DNA of 64,000 nt, taken from contig NZ_LGXZ01000014.1 in NCBI RefSeq assembly GCF_001238295.1, forward strand, positions 47,542-111,541, read 5' to 3'. Position numbers and translations under genes: made by a program. How positions within the stretch are numbered: position 1 is the first letter of the stretch; every line of letters starts with the position of its first letter. This document shows, one piece after another, positions 11,631 through 20,591 of this stretch. The DNA comes from Ruegeria sp. 6PALISEP08 (GTDB lineage Bacteria > Pseudomonadota > Alphaproteobacteria > Rhodobacterales > Rhodobacteraceae). The notes beneath the pieces are model-generated. The model had not been told where the DNA came from. It did not search any database and was given only the letters and a program-made list of their open reading frames with translations.

Positions 11631-12374
11631 TTAGAGGCTGACAAGTTTGTGCTGACCGTCAGAGCCTAGGAAACTCGTTTGACCAGACCCAAACGCCGCC
11701 TGAAAGGCTTTGTCCGTCTTGGCCCATTCCAGCAACGCTTTGGCCTCTTTCAGTGCGTCCGGTCCTGTCGGGGCAGCAGCGATGGCCGCAAGTATCTGCC
11801 GCAATTTTGAGCTTTTGTCTGCCACGCTCGCCCCGACCTCAAGCACAAGACCCACAACCGGAGGCGGGGTATACACATAATCCGCATCGGATTGCGCCGC
11901 TATACGGGCTTGTAAGGCCGGAACGATGTCGACCGTGTCATGGACATAAGTCCAACTGGTAGACAGCCCCTCGATCATGGGATTGTCAGTCCCGGCCAGC
12001 ATCGTGATTGGCGTGGTTTTGTAGATCACGATCGGTTTGCCAGCCGCATAAGCGATAGAGGATTCAACAAGACTGCCCCCGTCAGGCACGCGCCCATCCA
12101 TGTTGAAAACGAGACATGTGCACCGACCGATCAACTGATAAATATCCAGCGAAAAAGTGACTTTGCGCACAATCGAGAGCGCGATTTGCCCTTCCTGCGA
12201 TGAAATCTGGGGATCAAGAAGCAACGCCATCAACTTGCCCACTTCAAGCCCGTCTCGCTGCGGCAGATAAGTTGTGAACCCCCCGGCCTCAAGCACAGCA
12301 GCAATGTTCTGCTGCTCCCAAAGATCCCCGACGCTGAACATCGGCCCCGAGCAATACACGATCTGTTCTGACAT
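11631..12374 (-). CDS. Nucleoside 2-deoxyribosyltransferase-like protein
   Basis: The 247-residue protein starts IVYCSGPMFSVGD and contains FNMDGRVPDGGSLVESSIAYA followed by GKPIVIYKT. That is the DG...D.G...E.G.A..GKP pattern of the nucleoside 2-deoxyribosyltransferase family, in which the glutamate is the nucleophile and the aspartates bind the sugar. The ATG at 12,374 has a GGAG 9 nt upstream; a GTG 15 nt earlier overlaps that site and is unlikely. The last roughly 80 residues form a helical tail not needed for catalysis. It starts 24 bp after the cyclase/AAA gene on the same strand and is probably co-transcribed. Base exchange or hydrolysis of a nucleotide is likely; the physiological substrate is unknown. 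Confidence 0.8.
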   Translation of the reverse strand: MSEQIVYCSGPMFSVGDLWEQQNIAAVLEAGGFTTYLPQRDGLEVGKLMALLLDPQISSQEGQIALSIVRKVTFSLDIYQLIGRCTCLVFNMDGRVPDGGSLVESSIAYAAGKPIVIYKTTPITMLAGTDNPMIEGLSTSWTYVHDTVDIVPALQARIAAQSDADYVYTPPPVVGLVLEVGASVADKSSKLRQILAAIAAAPTGPDALKEAKALLEWAKTDKAFQAAFGSGQTSFLGSDGQHKLVSL

Positions 12375-12398
12375 TTGAAAAAGCTCCACAAATTGAGT

Positions 12399-15300
12399 TC
12401 ATGAATTTACGGAAGTGAGGACACGGGATGCCTTTTGCGCATCCGGAGTATCCGTCCCTGGTTCCAGCGTCTTAAGAACGGTCGCCAACCGATTTCTCGT
12501 GGTCCGATCTTCGGACCCAAGTACGTCGTCCAGTGTCAACAACGCGCGAAGCTCTAACGAGCTGGCATGATTGTCGCGCGCCAGGTCCACGGCTTCGGAA
12601 ACGCTTTCGACTGCCGCTGTGCGGTCGCCCATCGTCGCCTGAACCACTCCTAAAAGGCGTTTCAGTTCCGCATCCCAGAAATGCTGACCCAACATCGCCG
12701 ACATCTGTCCGCCCGTTTTCAGTACCCCCAACGCAATTTCGGGGTTGCCCTGATCCGCCTGCGCGCTGGCCATAATGGAAAATCCCAGCCCAACGGCAGA
12801 TTGGCTGCCACTGCCTGACAGGATACCAAGCCCTGCTTCGATATCTTGCAGACGTTTTGCGGGCGGATCGACCTTCTGACCGGCGCGCAGCAGCAGGCAC
12901 AACCCTTGCCAGAACGGTATCCCGAGGTTGGCGCAGAACATCACGGTTTCATCTGCGACCTCGTAAGCAAGTTCCTCATCCCCACGGTAATGATGGATGA
13001 GCGCAAGATAAGACCGTGCGGCGGCCAAGCTGAGGGCGGATTCGAGCCCCTCGGCAAGGGCAACTCCCTGGCACGCGCGTCTGAGACCGGTCTGCGCGGC
13101 CCCCAACCACCAATGCGACGCCGCAGCAGCCCCATAGGCCACGACACCCTGATCGGTTCCGACACCATAAGTCACATTTGCAAAATCATCGGGTTGATAC
13201 AGCGACACCGCCGTTTCTGCGTGGTCGAGCGCATCTTGCACATCGCCGATCTGAAACTTCGCATTCGCAAGCGACGAATGAGCCCGAAGCAGCCCAATGC
13301 GGTGATTGGCGGGTTCTGACCAAGACAAAATCTGAAGTGCAAACTCACAGGCTTTACCGCAATCGCCCTTCCCAATCCAATATGCTGCCAAACCATTAAG
13401 CGCCGAGGACCGCTCGTCATAATCGTTCAGCGTTTCTGCAATGCTCAGAGCGCGCTCCCACACCGGAACGATTTCATCTGACCCAAACCCTCGCACTCCC
13501 ATCAACGCGTTACCCAGCAATATCTGCAGTGACAGCTCAGAGATGTTCCGTTCGGGCGTTTCCGGCGCGCCTTCCAATGCCTCAAGCGCGCGTCTGTAGA
13601 GTGTCGTGGCATCCTCGACCGCAGCCTGTTTCGCGGCACTCCGACCCGCTTTTTTGAACCATTCCGCAGCTGGACTGAATTGCTCGGACTCAAGCAGGTG
13701 GTGGGCCACCACAGACGGGTTCATGGCCCCCTGTCGACTGAACTGGGTCATTAATTGATCCGCTGTCGCTGCGTGAAGGGTCTTTCGTCTTTGACGTAGC
13801 AACGTGCCATAAGCTCCATCTCGGGTCAGGGCGTGGCGAAAGAAATAATTGCTTGGTTGCCTCTCATGCTGCCGGATCAGATCGGCACCCAACAACTGAT
13901 CAAGCGCCGCCTCCAATCCGTCGGCGTCCAGTTCCGAGACCGCTGCAAGAAGCGCCTGGTCAAACGCCTGCCCCAAAACAGAAGCCACCTGAGCGGTGCC
14001 TTTGGCATTTCCCGGCAGGCCGTCAAGCTGTTGCATGACCAGGCCGTCAAGCGACGTCGGAATCAAGGAATGATGCCCGGCCTCATCACGCAGCGCCTGG
14101 CGCGTCAGCTCCTCCAGAAACAGCGGCACACCCTGCGCACGGTCGATCAATTGCTCCACATCCCCAATGCTGAGACGCTGCGTGTCATCGATCGTCCGAA
14201 TAAGCTGTTGCGCATCCGTTTCGGCCAGGGACGGCAGTTCAATCGTGTGGCCAATAAGCTTCTTTGCGATACCGTCATTGGCGTTTCGCGAGGTAACAAG
14301 ACACAGGAACCTTGCGGGAATGTCCCGTTCCAACATCAGGTTCAGCAAGTCAATCGTCGTCGCATCGCTCCAATGCAGGTCTTCACACACCAGCACAACG
14401 GGACGTTGAGTGGACAGAAACTCGATCCAATGTACCAGAGTTTCCAATGTCTTCTTACGCAGGCTTTCGGGGCTTTCGCTCCCCAGAACCGAGGTTTCGG
14501 GTGCCCGAATCCCCAGAAGGTTGGCGATGACCGGAAACGCATCCGCGGGCCTGTCTTCCCAGGTGGCCAAACCGTCTTTCAAACGGGTCGCGGCGTCTTC
14601 GGTTTCCTGCGGGTCCGCAATTCCAAGACTTTTCAGTGCCAGTTCGATGAATGGATGCAAGGCCGCACCTGTTTGAAGCACGTCGCACCTGGCCTCAAGC
14701 CACGTATGGGGCGTTTCGGCCAAGCTTGCCTGAAACCTGTCGACCAAAGTACTTTTGCCCAAGCCCGGTTCAGCAAAAATGCAAACGCCCGACCTCTTCC
14801 CATCCAGAACAGACTCAAATTCTGACTTCAGCCTAGCCAGCTCCTCGTCACGGCCAACCAGGGTGTGCACCGTCCGCGGCACTGGACGCTTCGCTGCTGT
14901 GGATTGGTGCAGGTGATGAAGGACAACTTTGTTCGCAATCCCCTTCAACTGAATCGGCGGCTGCGGTCGCGAAGCGAACTTTCCTTTCAGCAGATCCAAC
15001 GCAGATTCACTGGTGAAGATCGTGCCCGGCGATGCCGCTGATTGAATGCGTGCAGCAACGTTAACTGTTTCCCCCAACAGGATATCGCCCAGACCGTCGC
15101 TGTTTTGCCCTACAATCACCGGTCCGGCATGGATACCTACGCGCGCCTGCAACGGCTCTTTCAGGTTGGGTTGCCCAATTTTCCCCAATCCTCCCAACAA
15201 CTCGAAAGCCGCGCGTACAGCTCGCTCCGCATCGTTTTCCTGCGCCCGCGGGTATCCGAAATAGACCAGAAGCCCATCCCCCAGATAATTCGCTATCTTT

Positions 15301-15488
15301 CCACCGAATTTCTCGAAGGTCTGAGTTCCAAATTTCTGAAACGCCAGCATCAGGTTGGCGAAATCCTCGGATTCCATTTTTGTGCTCAACGCTGTCGAGC
15401 CGACAACATCAACAAATGCCAGGACAAGCCGCCGCCTCTCACCGCTGAGTCCAGAATCTTTTTGAGTACTGGCGGAGGTCTTCGCCAT
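12399..15488 (-). CDS. Class III adenylate/guanylate cyclase fused to AAA ATPase and TPR repeats
   Basis: The 1,029-residue protein has three parts. The first is a class III nucleotide cyclase homology domain (about residues 20-190) with a metal-binding aspartate in FVDVVGST and a second in YLGDGLLVYFG. The second is a STAND-type ATPase (about 200-560) with Walker A in AEPGLGKSTLVDRF and Walker B-like VVLVCEDLHWSD. The third is a long helical TPR array to the C-terminus. ATG 15,488 has AGGTGA 5 nt upstream; an earlier in-frame start is not supported. Such proteins are soluble signalling cyclases or regulators. Whether the product is cAMP or cGMP is not clear from sequence. Confidence 0.88.
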   Translation of the reverse strand: MAKTSASTQKDSGLSGERRRLVLAFVDVVGSTALSTKMESEDFANLMLAFQKFGTQTFEKFGGKIANYLGDGLLVYFGYPRAQENDAERAVRAAFELLGGLGKIGQPNLKEPLQARVGIHAGPVIVGQNSDGLGDILLGETVNVAARIQSAASPGTIFTSESALDLLKGKFASRPQPPIQLKGIANKVVLHHLHQSTAAKRPVPRTVHTLVGRDEELARLKSEFESVLDGKRSGVCIFAEPGLGKSTLVDRFQASLAETPHTWLEARCDVLQTGAALHPFIELALKSLGIADPQETEDAATRLKDGLATWEDRPADAFPVIANLLGIRAPETSVLGSESPESLRKKTLETLVHWIEFLSTQRPVVLVCEDLHWSDATTIDLLNLMLERDIPARFLCLVTSRNANDGIAKKLIGHTIELPSLAETDAQQLIRTIDDTQRLSIGDVEQLIDRAQGVPLFLEELTRQALRDEAGHHSLIPTSLDGLVMQQLDGLPGNAKGTAQVASVLGQAFDQALLAAVSELDADGLEAALDQLLGADLIRQHERQPSNYFFRHALTRDGAYGTLLRQRRKTLHAATADQLMTQFSRQGAMNPSVVAHHLLESEQFSPAAEWFKKAGRSAAKQAAVEDATTLYRRALEALEGAPETPERNISELSLQILLGNALMGVRGFGSDEIVPVWERALSIAETLNDYDERSSALNGLAAYWIGKGDCGKACEFALQILSWSEPANHRIGLLRAHSSLANAKFQIGDVQDALDHAETAVSLYQPDDFANVTYGVGTDQGVVAYGAAAASHWWLGAAQTGLRRACQGVALAEGLESALSLAAARSYLALIHHYRGDEELAYEVADETVMFCANLGIPFWQGLCLLLRAGQKVDPPAKRLQDIEAGLGILSGSGSQSAVGLGFSIMASAQADQGNPEIALGVLKTGGQMSAMLGQHFWDAELKRLLGVVQATMGDRTAAVESVSEAVDLARDNHASSLELRALLTLDDVLGSEDRTTRNRLATVLKTLEPGTDTPDAQKASRVLTSVNS

Positions 15489-15669
15489 AAGGTCACCTGC
15501 GCGCAAAAAACGAGAAAACAGTTCAGTCAAAATCCATGTATTGTTCAAGCAAACACGCAAAGGTGTCACAAGGTCAAGTTTTGTGATAGATCAAAGGACT
15601 AGTCAGACCTCGTACCGAAGTAGGAATTCGAGGCGTTAAAGCGTTATTAAAACATGTATTGGGTGGATT

Positions 15670-17091
15670 ATGGGCGACATCAGATATGTCTGTCTTTCAG
15701 ATATGCATTTCGGGGCGGATAACAGCATTTTAACCCGTCTGAACGCAACCGATGGTCAAGTAGACCCGATGCACCCCAGCGATGTTTTGATTCACTTGGC
15801 TAACTGCCTGAGACACCTGATCAACGAAAACTCAGGCGACCGTCTGCCAACGCTCATTCTGAATGGCGACATTCTTGATCTGGCCTTCAGCACCGAAAAT
15901 GTCGCTGCAATGGCGTTTCGACACTTTCTTGAACTGACCATGCCGGAAGACCCAGCCGCCCGGCTTTTCGACCCCGAGATTGTATTCATTCCCGGCAACC
16001 ACGACCATCACCTTTGGGAAACCTGCCGCGAACGCCAATATGCGGATTCCCTGAGTTCCGCCGATTGGAGCACCCCTCTGCCCACCCCGCCGCACATCAC
16101 ACCGATGCGCGACCCGGAAGGGGTGCCAAGTTATTTTGTTAATGCAATCACCCACAGCCTCCCCTGGCTGTCAGAGACGCGGATCAAAACCGTTTATCCA
16201 AACTACGCCATCACGTCAGGCGACAAGCTTATCGTGGTCAGCCACGGGCACTTCATCGAAGACGCGTATCTGATGGTCAGCGAGTTTGCGGATCTCCTCT
16301 ACCCCAAGACAACTCCACCCGAAACGATGGAAGCATGGGAGGCCCAAAACTTCGCCTGGATCGATTTCGTCTGGTCCGTTTTGGGCCGTTCCGGGCATAT
16401 CGGGGTTGACGAAGAAAACGTTTATAATACTGAAAACAGCCCGAAGGCGATTGGATCATTGCTGGGCAGTGCCGCGCGAAATCTGGTTATGAAAAAGGGC
16501 GGCGCGACCGGAAAAACACTTGCCAATGGCGTTGGCGAAATGGTCAGCGCGTTGGTCTCCGACTATTTTGAACGTGGGCAGACCAATACCTTACTCAGCG
16601 ACGACGGAGCAGGCGTCAAACGGTTCATGCGGGTTCCCGTTCAAGAACAAATAAAATCAGAAATCGACCCTAGCGTTCCTGCAAGCGTTTCTCTTGTTTT
16701 TGGCCACACGCACAAACCTTTTGAAGCGATCATGCCGTTGGAGGATTTCTTCGTGCCAAACTTCGCCGCCTATAACAGCGGCGGTTGGGTCGTCGACAGC
16801 CCGGAAGTCAAACCGCTCATCGGAGGCGCGATTGTGTTGATCGACGATGACGCCAACCTCGCTTCACTGCGTATGTATAACGAGGGTCACAACACATCGG
16901 ATTACCGCGTTTCAGTCCAAATCGCCGAAACACCGGAAGACGTGGATAACCCGCTGTATACGCAACTGTCCAAATCCGTCGCCCCCCAGAATTGGCCTTG
17001 GGCGGATTTTTCCAAAGCCGCTGCTGTAGCAGTGAAACAGCACAACACACGTCTGGCCGATTTTCTAAAACACTCAGGTGGTACGGGTTAG
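15670..17091 (+). CDS. Calcineurin-like metallophosphoesterase
   Basis: The 473-residue protein carries all dimetal phosphoesterase blocks: SDMHFGAD (residues 10-17), NGDILDL, PGNHDHHLW, SHGHFIED and FGHTHKPFE. It lacks a signal peptide, so it probably acts in the cytoplasm. Insertions between blocks make it larger than simple cyclic-nucleotide phosphodiesterases. It is divergent from the cyclase/AAA gene with about 180 bp between them. This suggests, but does not prove, that it acts on a cyclic nucleotide or related product. It is the last chromosomal gene before the island. Confidence 0.85.
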   Translation: MGDIRYVCLSDMHFGADNSILTRLNATDGQVDPMHPSDVLIHLANCLRHLINENSGDRLPTLILNGDILDLAFSTENVAAMAFRHFLELTMPEDPAARLFDPEIVFIPGNHDHHLWETCRERQYADSLSSADWSTPLPTPPHITPMRDPEGVPSYFVNAITHSLPWLSETRIKTVYPNYAITSGDKLIVVSHGHFIEDAYLMVSEFADLLYPKTTPPETMEAWEAQNFAWIDFVWSVLGRSGHIGVDEENVYNTENSPKAIGSLLGSAARNLVMKKGGATGKTLANGVGEMVSALVSDYFERGQTNTLLSDDGAGVKRFMRVPVQEQIKSEIDPSVPASVSLVFGHTHKPFEAIMPLEDFFVPNFAAYNSGGWVVDSPEVKPLIGGAIVLIDDDANLASLRMYNEGHNTSDYRVSVQIAETPEDVDNPLYTQLSKSVAPQNWPWADFSKAAAVAVKQHNTRLADFLKHSGGTG

Positions 17092-17604
17092 AGTCAATGG
17101 GCGTTCGATTGCGCGGGCATCACGAAACTGTCCAAGCAAAGGTAGAAAGATCAACAGAAAAAGTCTCTCATATTTCAGATTAAAATGGCGCCCGGGGCGG
17201 AATCGAACCACCGACACGAGGATTTTCAATCAAGTTCCCAAACGTGATTTCAATGGGTTACAACAAAATTCATCACTTCGCGTATAACTTTTGCAAATCA
17301 AAGGGGCGCCCTGAATTCAAGATATTGAAACTATTGCAAAAAACAAAGTGCGCCGACGCCAACCTGGGCGAGCGGACGAAACCAACTCTGTAAGTGACCG
17401 CTCCAGCCGGCCTAGAGACAGCAGGAGCGTACGTGACGAGAGGAATGCACGCTCATCAGAAAGGTCAGCAATCACATAGTCAATTTCTTCCGTTTTGATT
17501 GAAAGCCAATCCGCATTTGTGAAACCCGTACGCGCGGATTGGTGTGATCACAAATTGGCTGTTCATGTTTAAAAATCGCCGTTTTGATCATCAAGGAGCT
17601 TCAG
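17092..17604. other. Island edge: about 500 bp without a gene
   Basis: Apart from the tRNA-Phe-derived repeat at 17,186-17,231, I see no gene, tRNA or clear hairpin here. At about 17,305 a GGGGCGCC block is complementary to the start of the tRNA-derived repeat but is not part of a cloverleaf. Confidence 0.6.
17186..17231 (-). repeat. Attachment-site copy: 3' half of tRNA-Phe (distal island end)
   Basis: Bases 17,194-17,231 are identical over 38 nt to 32,996-33,033 inside the intact tRNA-Phe gene, in the same orientation. They span the T-arm and reach into the anticodon loop. The outer 8 nt, to the CCA end, differ by a substitution and a missing G. A displaced tRNA 3' half at one end and an intact tRNA plus integrase at the other is the classical footprint of site-specific integration. 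This marks the far end of a roughly 15.8-kb island. Confidence 0.88.
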
Positions 17605-17706
17605 ATGAGACTTGCAGCGTCACAACTGCACGAACCAACGATCCTGCTACAGGCGAACAGCGCCAATATGTATCCCGGCGAAGCCGAAGAACGGGCCCTA
17701 GTCTGA
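17605..17706 (+). CDS. Possible 33-residue small protein
   Basis: An ATG with an AAGGAG ribosome site 7 nt upstream opens a 33-codon frame ending in TGA. The peptide (begins MRLAASQLHEPT, ends EERALV) has no recognisable domain and could be the truncated start of a lost gene. It ends 4 bp before the convergent DUF3299 gene. It is listed because the ribosome site is unusually good for such a short frame in an otherwise empty island edge. Confidence 0.3.
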   Translation: MRLAASQLHEPTILLQANSANMYPGEAEERALV

Positions 17707-17710
17707 CTGA

Positions 17711-18364
17711 TCAGTCATAGATTTCTACTGCCCGCGCATCCATCGCATATGAAGTTTCGATATTGGCTTGGCCATCTACATAGTTGAGCGATTGGGATCG
17801 ACTAAGTGCCCGCATTTCTCCGCTTATCCAGACTGGCTTATATAATTCATCGATTTCGAAGCCTTGTTCGTATCGCACATAGACCATCTGATTAGCTGGA
17901 GGTGGTGGTGTGTGGATGCAGGCTCCAACTGTCGGAACCAGAAGGAATTCGACCGCCTTCTGGTCGACAATGTCCAGGGGAAGTAGATAGCCAGGAAGAC
18001 GCACGTTCTCCCCCAAAAGATCAAGATTCGGTTCGCGCGAAGCAATCAACCGTTGGTTCATCACAATTTCGCGTTGTTCAAACAACCAATCTGGGTCAAG
18101 GCCTTGAGATACGAGGTCTTCGCGGATCTGAACCGCTTCGGCGCGCTTCTCGTCATCCGCAGTGTCCGAATTCAGAACCTCAATCCGGTAAAGCATGGCC
18201 AACGCATTGATCTGAGAATATTCTAGGGTGGCAAATGGATCGTGGTAAGGCCGCTCTTCAGGAAGGAGATCTTGCCAACTTATGTTGCGCGGATCCGCTG
18301 CAAGAAGAGGCCCCGCAATCGCAAGGGCGAATAAGATATTCAGAAAATACGTAATGGTCTTCAT
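17711..18364 (-). CDS. DUF3299 periplasmic protein
   Basis: The 217-residue protein has an N-terminal signal peptide (ILFALAIAGPLLA, cleavage near residue 22) and the DUF3299 hallmark FLLVPTVGACIHTPPPPANQMV. That conserved cysteine/histidine block may bind metal. It is the last gene of a minus-strand run with an ABC permease, its ATPase and a HlyD-type adaptor. DUF3299 proteins commonly accompany FtsX/MacB-type ABC systems linked to metal handling. I recall a zinc-regulated Vibrio cluster of similar composition, but have not verified it here. Confidence 0.8.
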   Translation of the reverse strand: MKTITYFLNILFALAIAGPLLAADPRNISWQDLLPEERPYHDPFATLEYSQINALAMLYRIEVLNSDTADDEKRAEAVQIREDLVSQGLDPDWLFEQREIVMNQRLIASREPNLDLLGENVRLPGYLLPLDIVDQKAVEFLLVPTVGACIHTPPPPANQMVYVRYEQGFEIDELYKPVWISGEMRALSRSQSLNYVDGQANIETSYAMDARAVEIYD

Positions 18365-18382
18365 TTCAGCGGGTCCTCTTAT

Positions 18383-19879
18383 TCAAAGCCGCACCGACAG
18401 TCCGTCTGATAGCGTCATACGGTACACCCTTAACGCAGGTATAATACTGGCAAGAAGACCAGAGCAGAAAACGACGGCTATGAGAAGAACCTCGCGAAAA
18501 CTCGGCAGGGCAACACCGATGCGAAGCCCAAAATTTGCGGCAAGAATCGGATCTATCACGAGCGTAAGGACGCTGAGTGCGACTGTTCCAAGCACGATGC
18601 CGGCCAACAACACTAAAACGGCTTCAAGCATGATCAGGGAAAAGACACCGGCTGGTGTTGCGCCCACGGATCGAAGGATCGCAAATTCACGCCGCCGGTT
18701 GTCGAGCGAAGCAGACAACATGACCACCATGCCGATCATTCCAGCCACTGCCACAGCGCCTGCCATCAGACGGAGCGCAGTCTCGGCCGTGCTGGTAATC
18801 GACCAAAGTTGCAACAGCGCGACATTAGGGAGAACAGCAGTCAGTGCCTCGTCGCGATGATCTGCCAGTTGCCGTTGAATTGAAAGCACCGCCGTCTTCT
18901 CCTCAAGTCCGGCAAAAATCGCGTTGATGGTCTCTGGTTCATGATCATGGCCACCGTGATCGTGCCCGCCAGAGGTCCTGGCAGCTTCCGCCTCGTCTTC
19001 ATGGTCGCTTTCATGGACATCACTGTCGTCATGATCCTGATGCCCTTCTTCGTGCTCGTCAGGCTCGCCGTGCTCCGCATAGTCATCGTCTTGTCCATGG
19101 CCGTCGCCGTGATCCACATGCCCGTCCGCAAATTCGCTGTCTGCGTGATCTTCGCTAGGGGAATGCTCGGTGTCATGGTCTTCGTGTTCTTCGGCGACTT
19201 CAGGTGCATCGACCAAAACAAACGGGTCCGCACCCTCTGATGCAGGTTCTTCGTGTAAGGCGTCAAAACCCTCGAGCGAGACAAAAACCATTCGGTCAAC
19301 GGCCGTCCCGGTATGCCCCAGCACGCCGGTCACTGTGAAAGGCGCTTCGTCGTGAACATCAAAGGCGACTTCCCCTGAGCCATGGGCATTCACGATTTCA
19401 GTACCTGACGTGTACCCGAAAGCCTGAGCAACTTTTGCTCCAATCACTGCGCCATCTGGAGACTTAAACGGAACACCTTCAGCAAATATCAGCTGCTGGC
19501 CGCCACTATGACGAAAGTGGTCAAAATATTGCTCGGACGTTCCGATCACGGGATATCCACGGTGGTTGTCACCCATCATGATCGGCACTGTCCAGCTTAC
19601 CTGGGGCAGATCTTCGATCATCTCGTAGCTGTCCCAGCTGATACCAGCGCCTGTTGTGCCTACACCAAAAACCGTTGCCATCAGGATCTGCACATCGTTT
19701 CCGCGTGCCGCAATGATCAGGTCGATACCTGATGCAGAGTTGGCAAAACCCGCTCGTGCCTCTGTTCGCAGTCGTTCAACGCCAACAATCAAAGCCACGC
19801 TCAAGGCAATGCTAAGAACAGTCAACGCAGCGATAAAGCGGCGATTGAGAAGGCTTTTATAACAAAGATTGAACATCAC
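18383..19879 (-). CDS. FtsX/MacB-type ABC permease with a histidine-rich periplasmic loop
   Basis: The 498-residue protein has one N-terminal transmembrane helix (about 16-34), a large periplasmic domain, and three C-terminal helices (about 355-490), as in MacB/FtsX permeases. Residues 231-314 form an inserted loop extremely rich in His, Asp and Glu, with 17 histidines in 84 residues and ending in GGHDHGGHDHEPE. Such loops bind divalent metals (Zn, Ni, Cu or Co). The gene overlaps the ATPase gene by 4 bp. Together with HlyD and DUF3299 this suggests a metal-responsive export or envelope-maintenance system rather than simple drug efflux. Confidence 0.85.
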   Translation of the reverse strand: MMFNLCYKSLLNRRFIAALTVLSIALSVALIVGVERLRTEARAGFANSASGIDLIIAARGNDVQILMATVFGVGTTGAGISWDSYEMIEDLPQVSWTVPIMMGDNHRGYPVIGTSEQYFDHFRHSGGQQLIFAEGVPFKSPDGAVIGAKVAQAFGYTSGTEIVNAHGSGEVAFDVHDEAPFTVTGVLGHTGTAVDRMVFVSLEGFDALHEEPASEGADPFVLVDAPEVAEEHEDHDTEHSPSEDHADSEFADGHVDHGDGHGQDDDYAEHGEPDEHEEGHQDHDDSDVHESDHEDEAEAARTSGGHDHGGHDHEPETINAIFAGLEEKTAVLSIQRQLADHRDEALTAVLPNVALLQLWSITSTAETALRLMAGAVAVAGMIGMVVMLSASLDNRRREFAILRSVGATPAGVFSLIMLEAVLVLLAGIVLGTVALSVLTLVIDPILAANFGLRIGVALPSFREVLLIAVVFCSGLLASIIPALRVYRMTLSDGLSVRL

Positions 19880-20562
19880 GTTTTGCCTGCGTTCAGCATC
19901 GGCAAGTCAACGCTCCGATCGAAGTGTTTTTCCAGGCTGCGATCATGGCTGACAAATAACAAACTCGCCCCTGATGCTTTGCATTCCTTCAACAACAACT
20001 GGACAAACGAGCCTTTTGCGTCCTCATCCAAAGCCGAGGTGGGTTCATCCGCCAAAACTACTTCAGGCGCCCCTATCAAAGCACGCGCCGCCGCAACTCG
20101 TTGTTGCTGCCCAACACTCAGTGCGCTGGCAGGTCGATTGATCAGCTCAGCATCTTCAAGACCCAGCTCACTTAGCAACCGTGTGGCGGTAGCCTTGGGG
20201 TCTGGCCCCGATCGATTGCGACGTTGCGCTGAAAACCTGCAGGGCAGCAACGTGTTTTCAAGCGCACTGAGCCAAGGCAAAAGATTAAAGACTTGGAAAA
20301 CAATCCCCAAATGATCCACGCGAAAACGGTCACGATCACCTCCGGCCAAAGCCCCGACATCCGTGCCCGCGACGCGAACCGCGCTTTGCGGCACATCGAT
20401 CACGCCAGCAATTGCCGAGAGCAACGTGGTCTTTCCGCTGCCACTGGGGCCTCTCATAAACACGCTTTCCCCGGCCCCAAGATCAAAGTCATCGATTGAG
20501 AGCACCGGGTCGGGTTGACCGGGCCACCGAAACACCAAGGATTTGAGTTCGACAGTTTTCAT
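19876..20562 (-). CDS. ABC transporter ATP-binding protein (LolD/MacB type)
   Basis: The protein of about 228 residues has Walker A GPSGSGKTTLL, signature LSVGQQQRVAAARAL, Walker B VVLADEPTSALDE and a switch histidine in LFVSHDRS. Size and motifs match the LolD/MacB/FtsE group that works with FtsX-like permeases. I favour ATG 20,562 because a typical family N-terminus (MKTVELKSLVF) begins there. A TTG 33 nt upstream overlaps the HlyD stop and is possible. Confidence 0.9.
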   Translation of the reverse strand: MKTVELKSLVFRWPGQPDPVLSIDDFDLGAGESVFMRGPSGSGKTTLLSAIAGVIDVPQSAVRVAGTDVGALAGGDRDRFRVDHLGIVFQVFNLLPWLSALENTLLPCRFSAQRRNRSGPDPKATATRLLSELGLEDAELINRPASALSVGQQQRVAAARALIGAPEVVLADEPTSALDEDAKGSFVQLLLKECKASGASLLFVSHDRSLEKHFDRSVDLPMLNAGKT

Positions 20563-20591
20563 TGATGACACAGATGCTTTGGTCCGGTTTT

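Noticed and set aside
13833..14825. 330-codon plus-strand frame
   Set aside because: It lies opposite the cyclase/AAA gene, whose motifs are unambiguous; no domain in the plus frame.
18941..19240. Possible DNA repeat or CRISPR-like array in a CAT/CAC-rich stretch
   Set aside because: The repetition comes from histidine and acidic codons of the permease loop; there are no uniform repeats or spacers.
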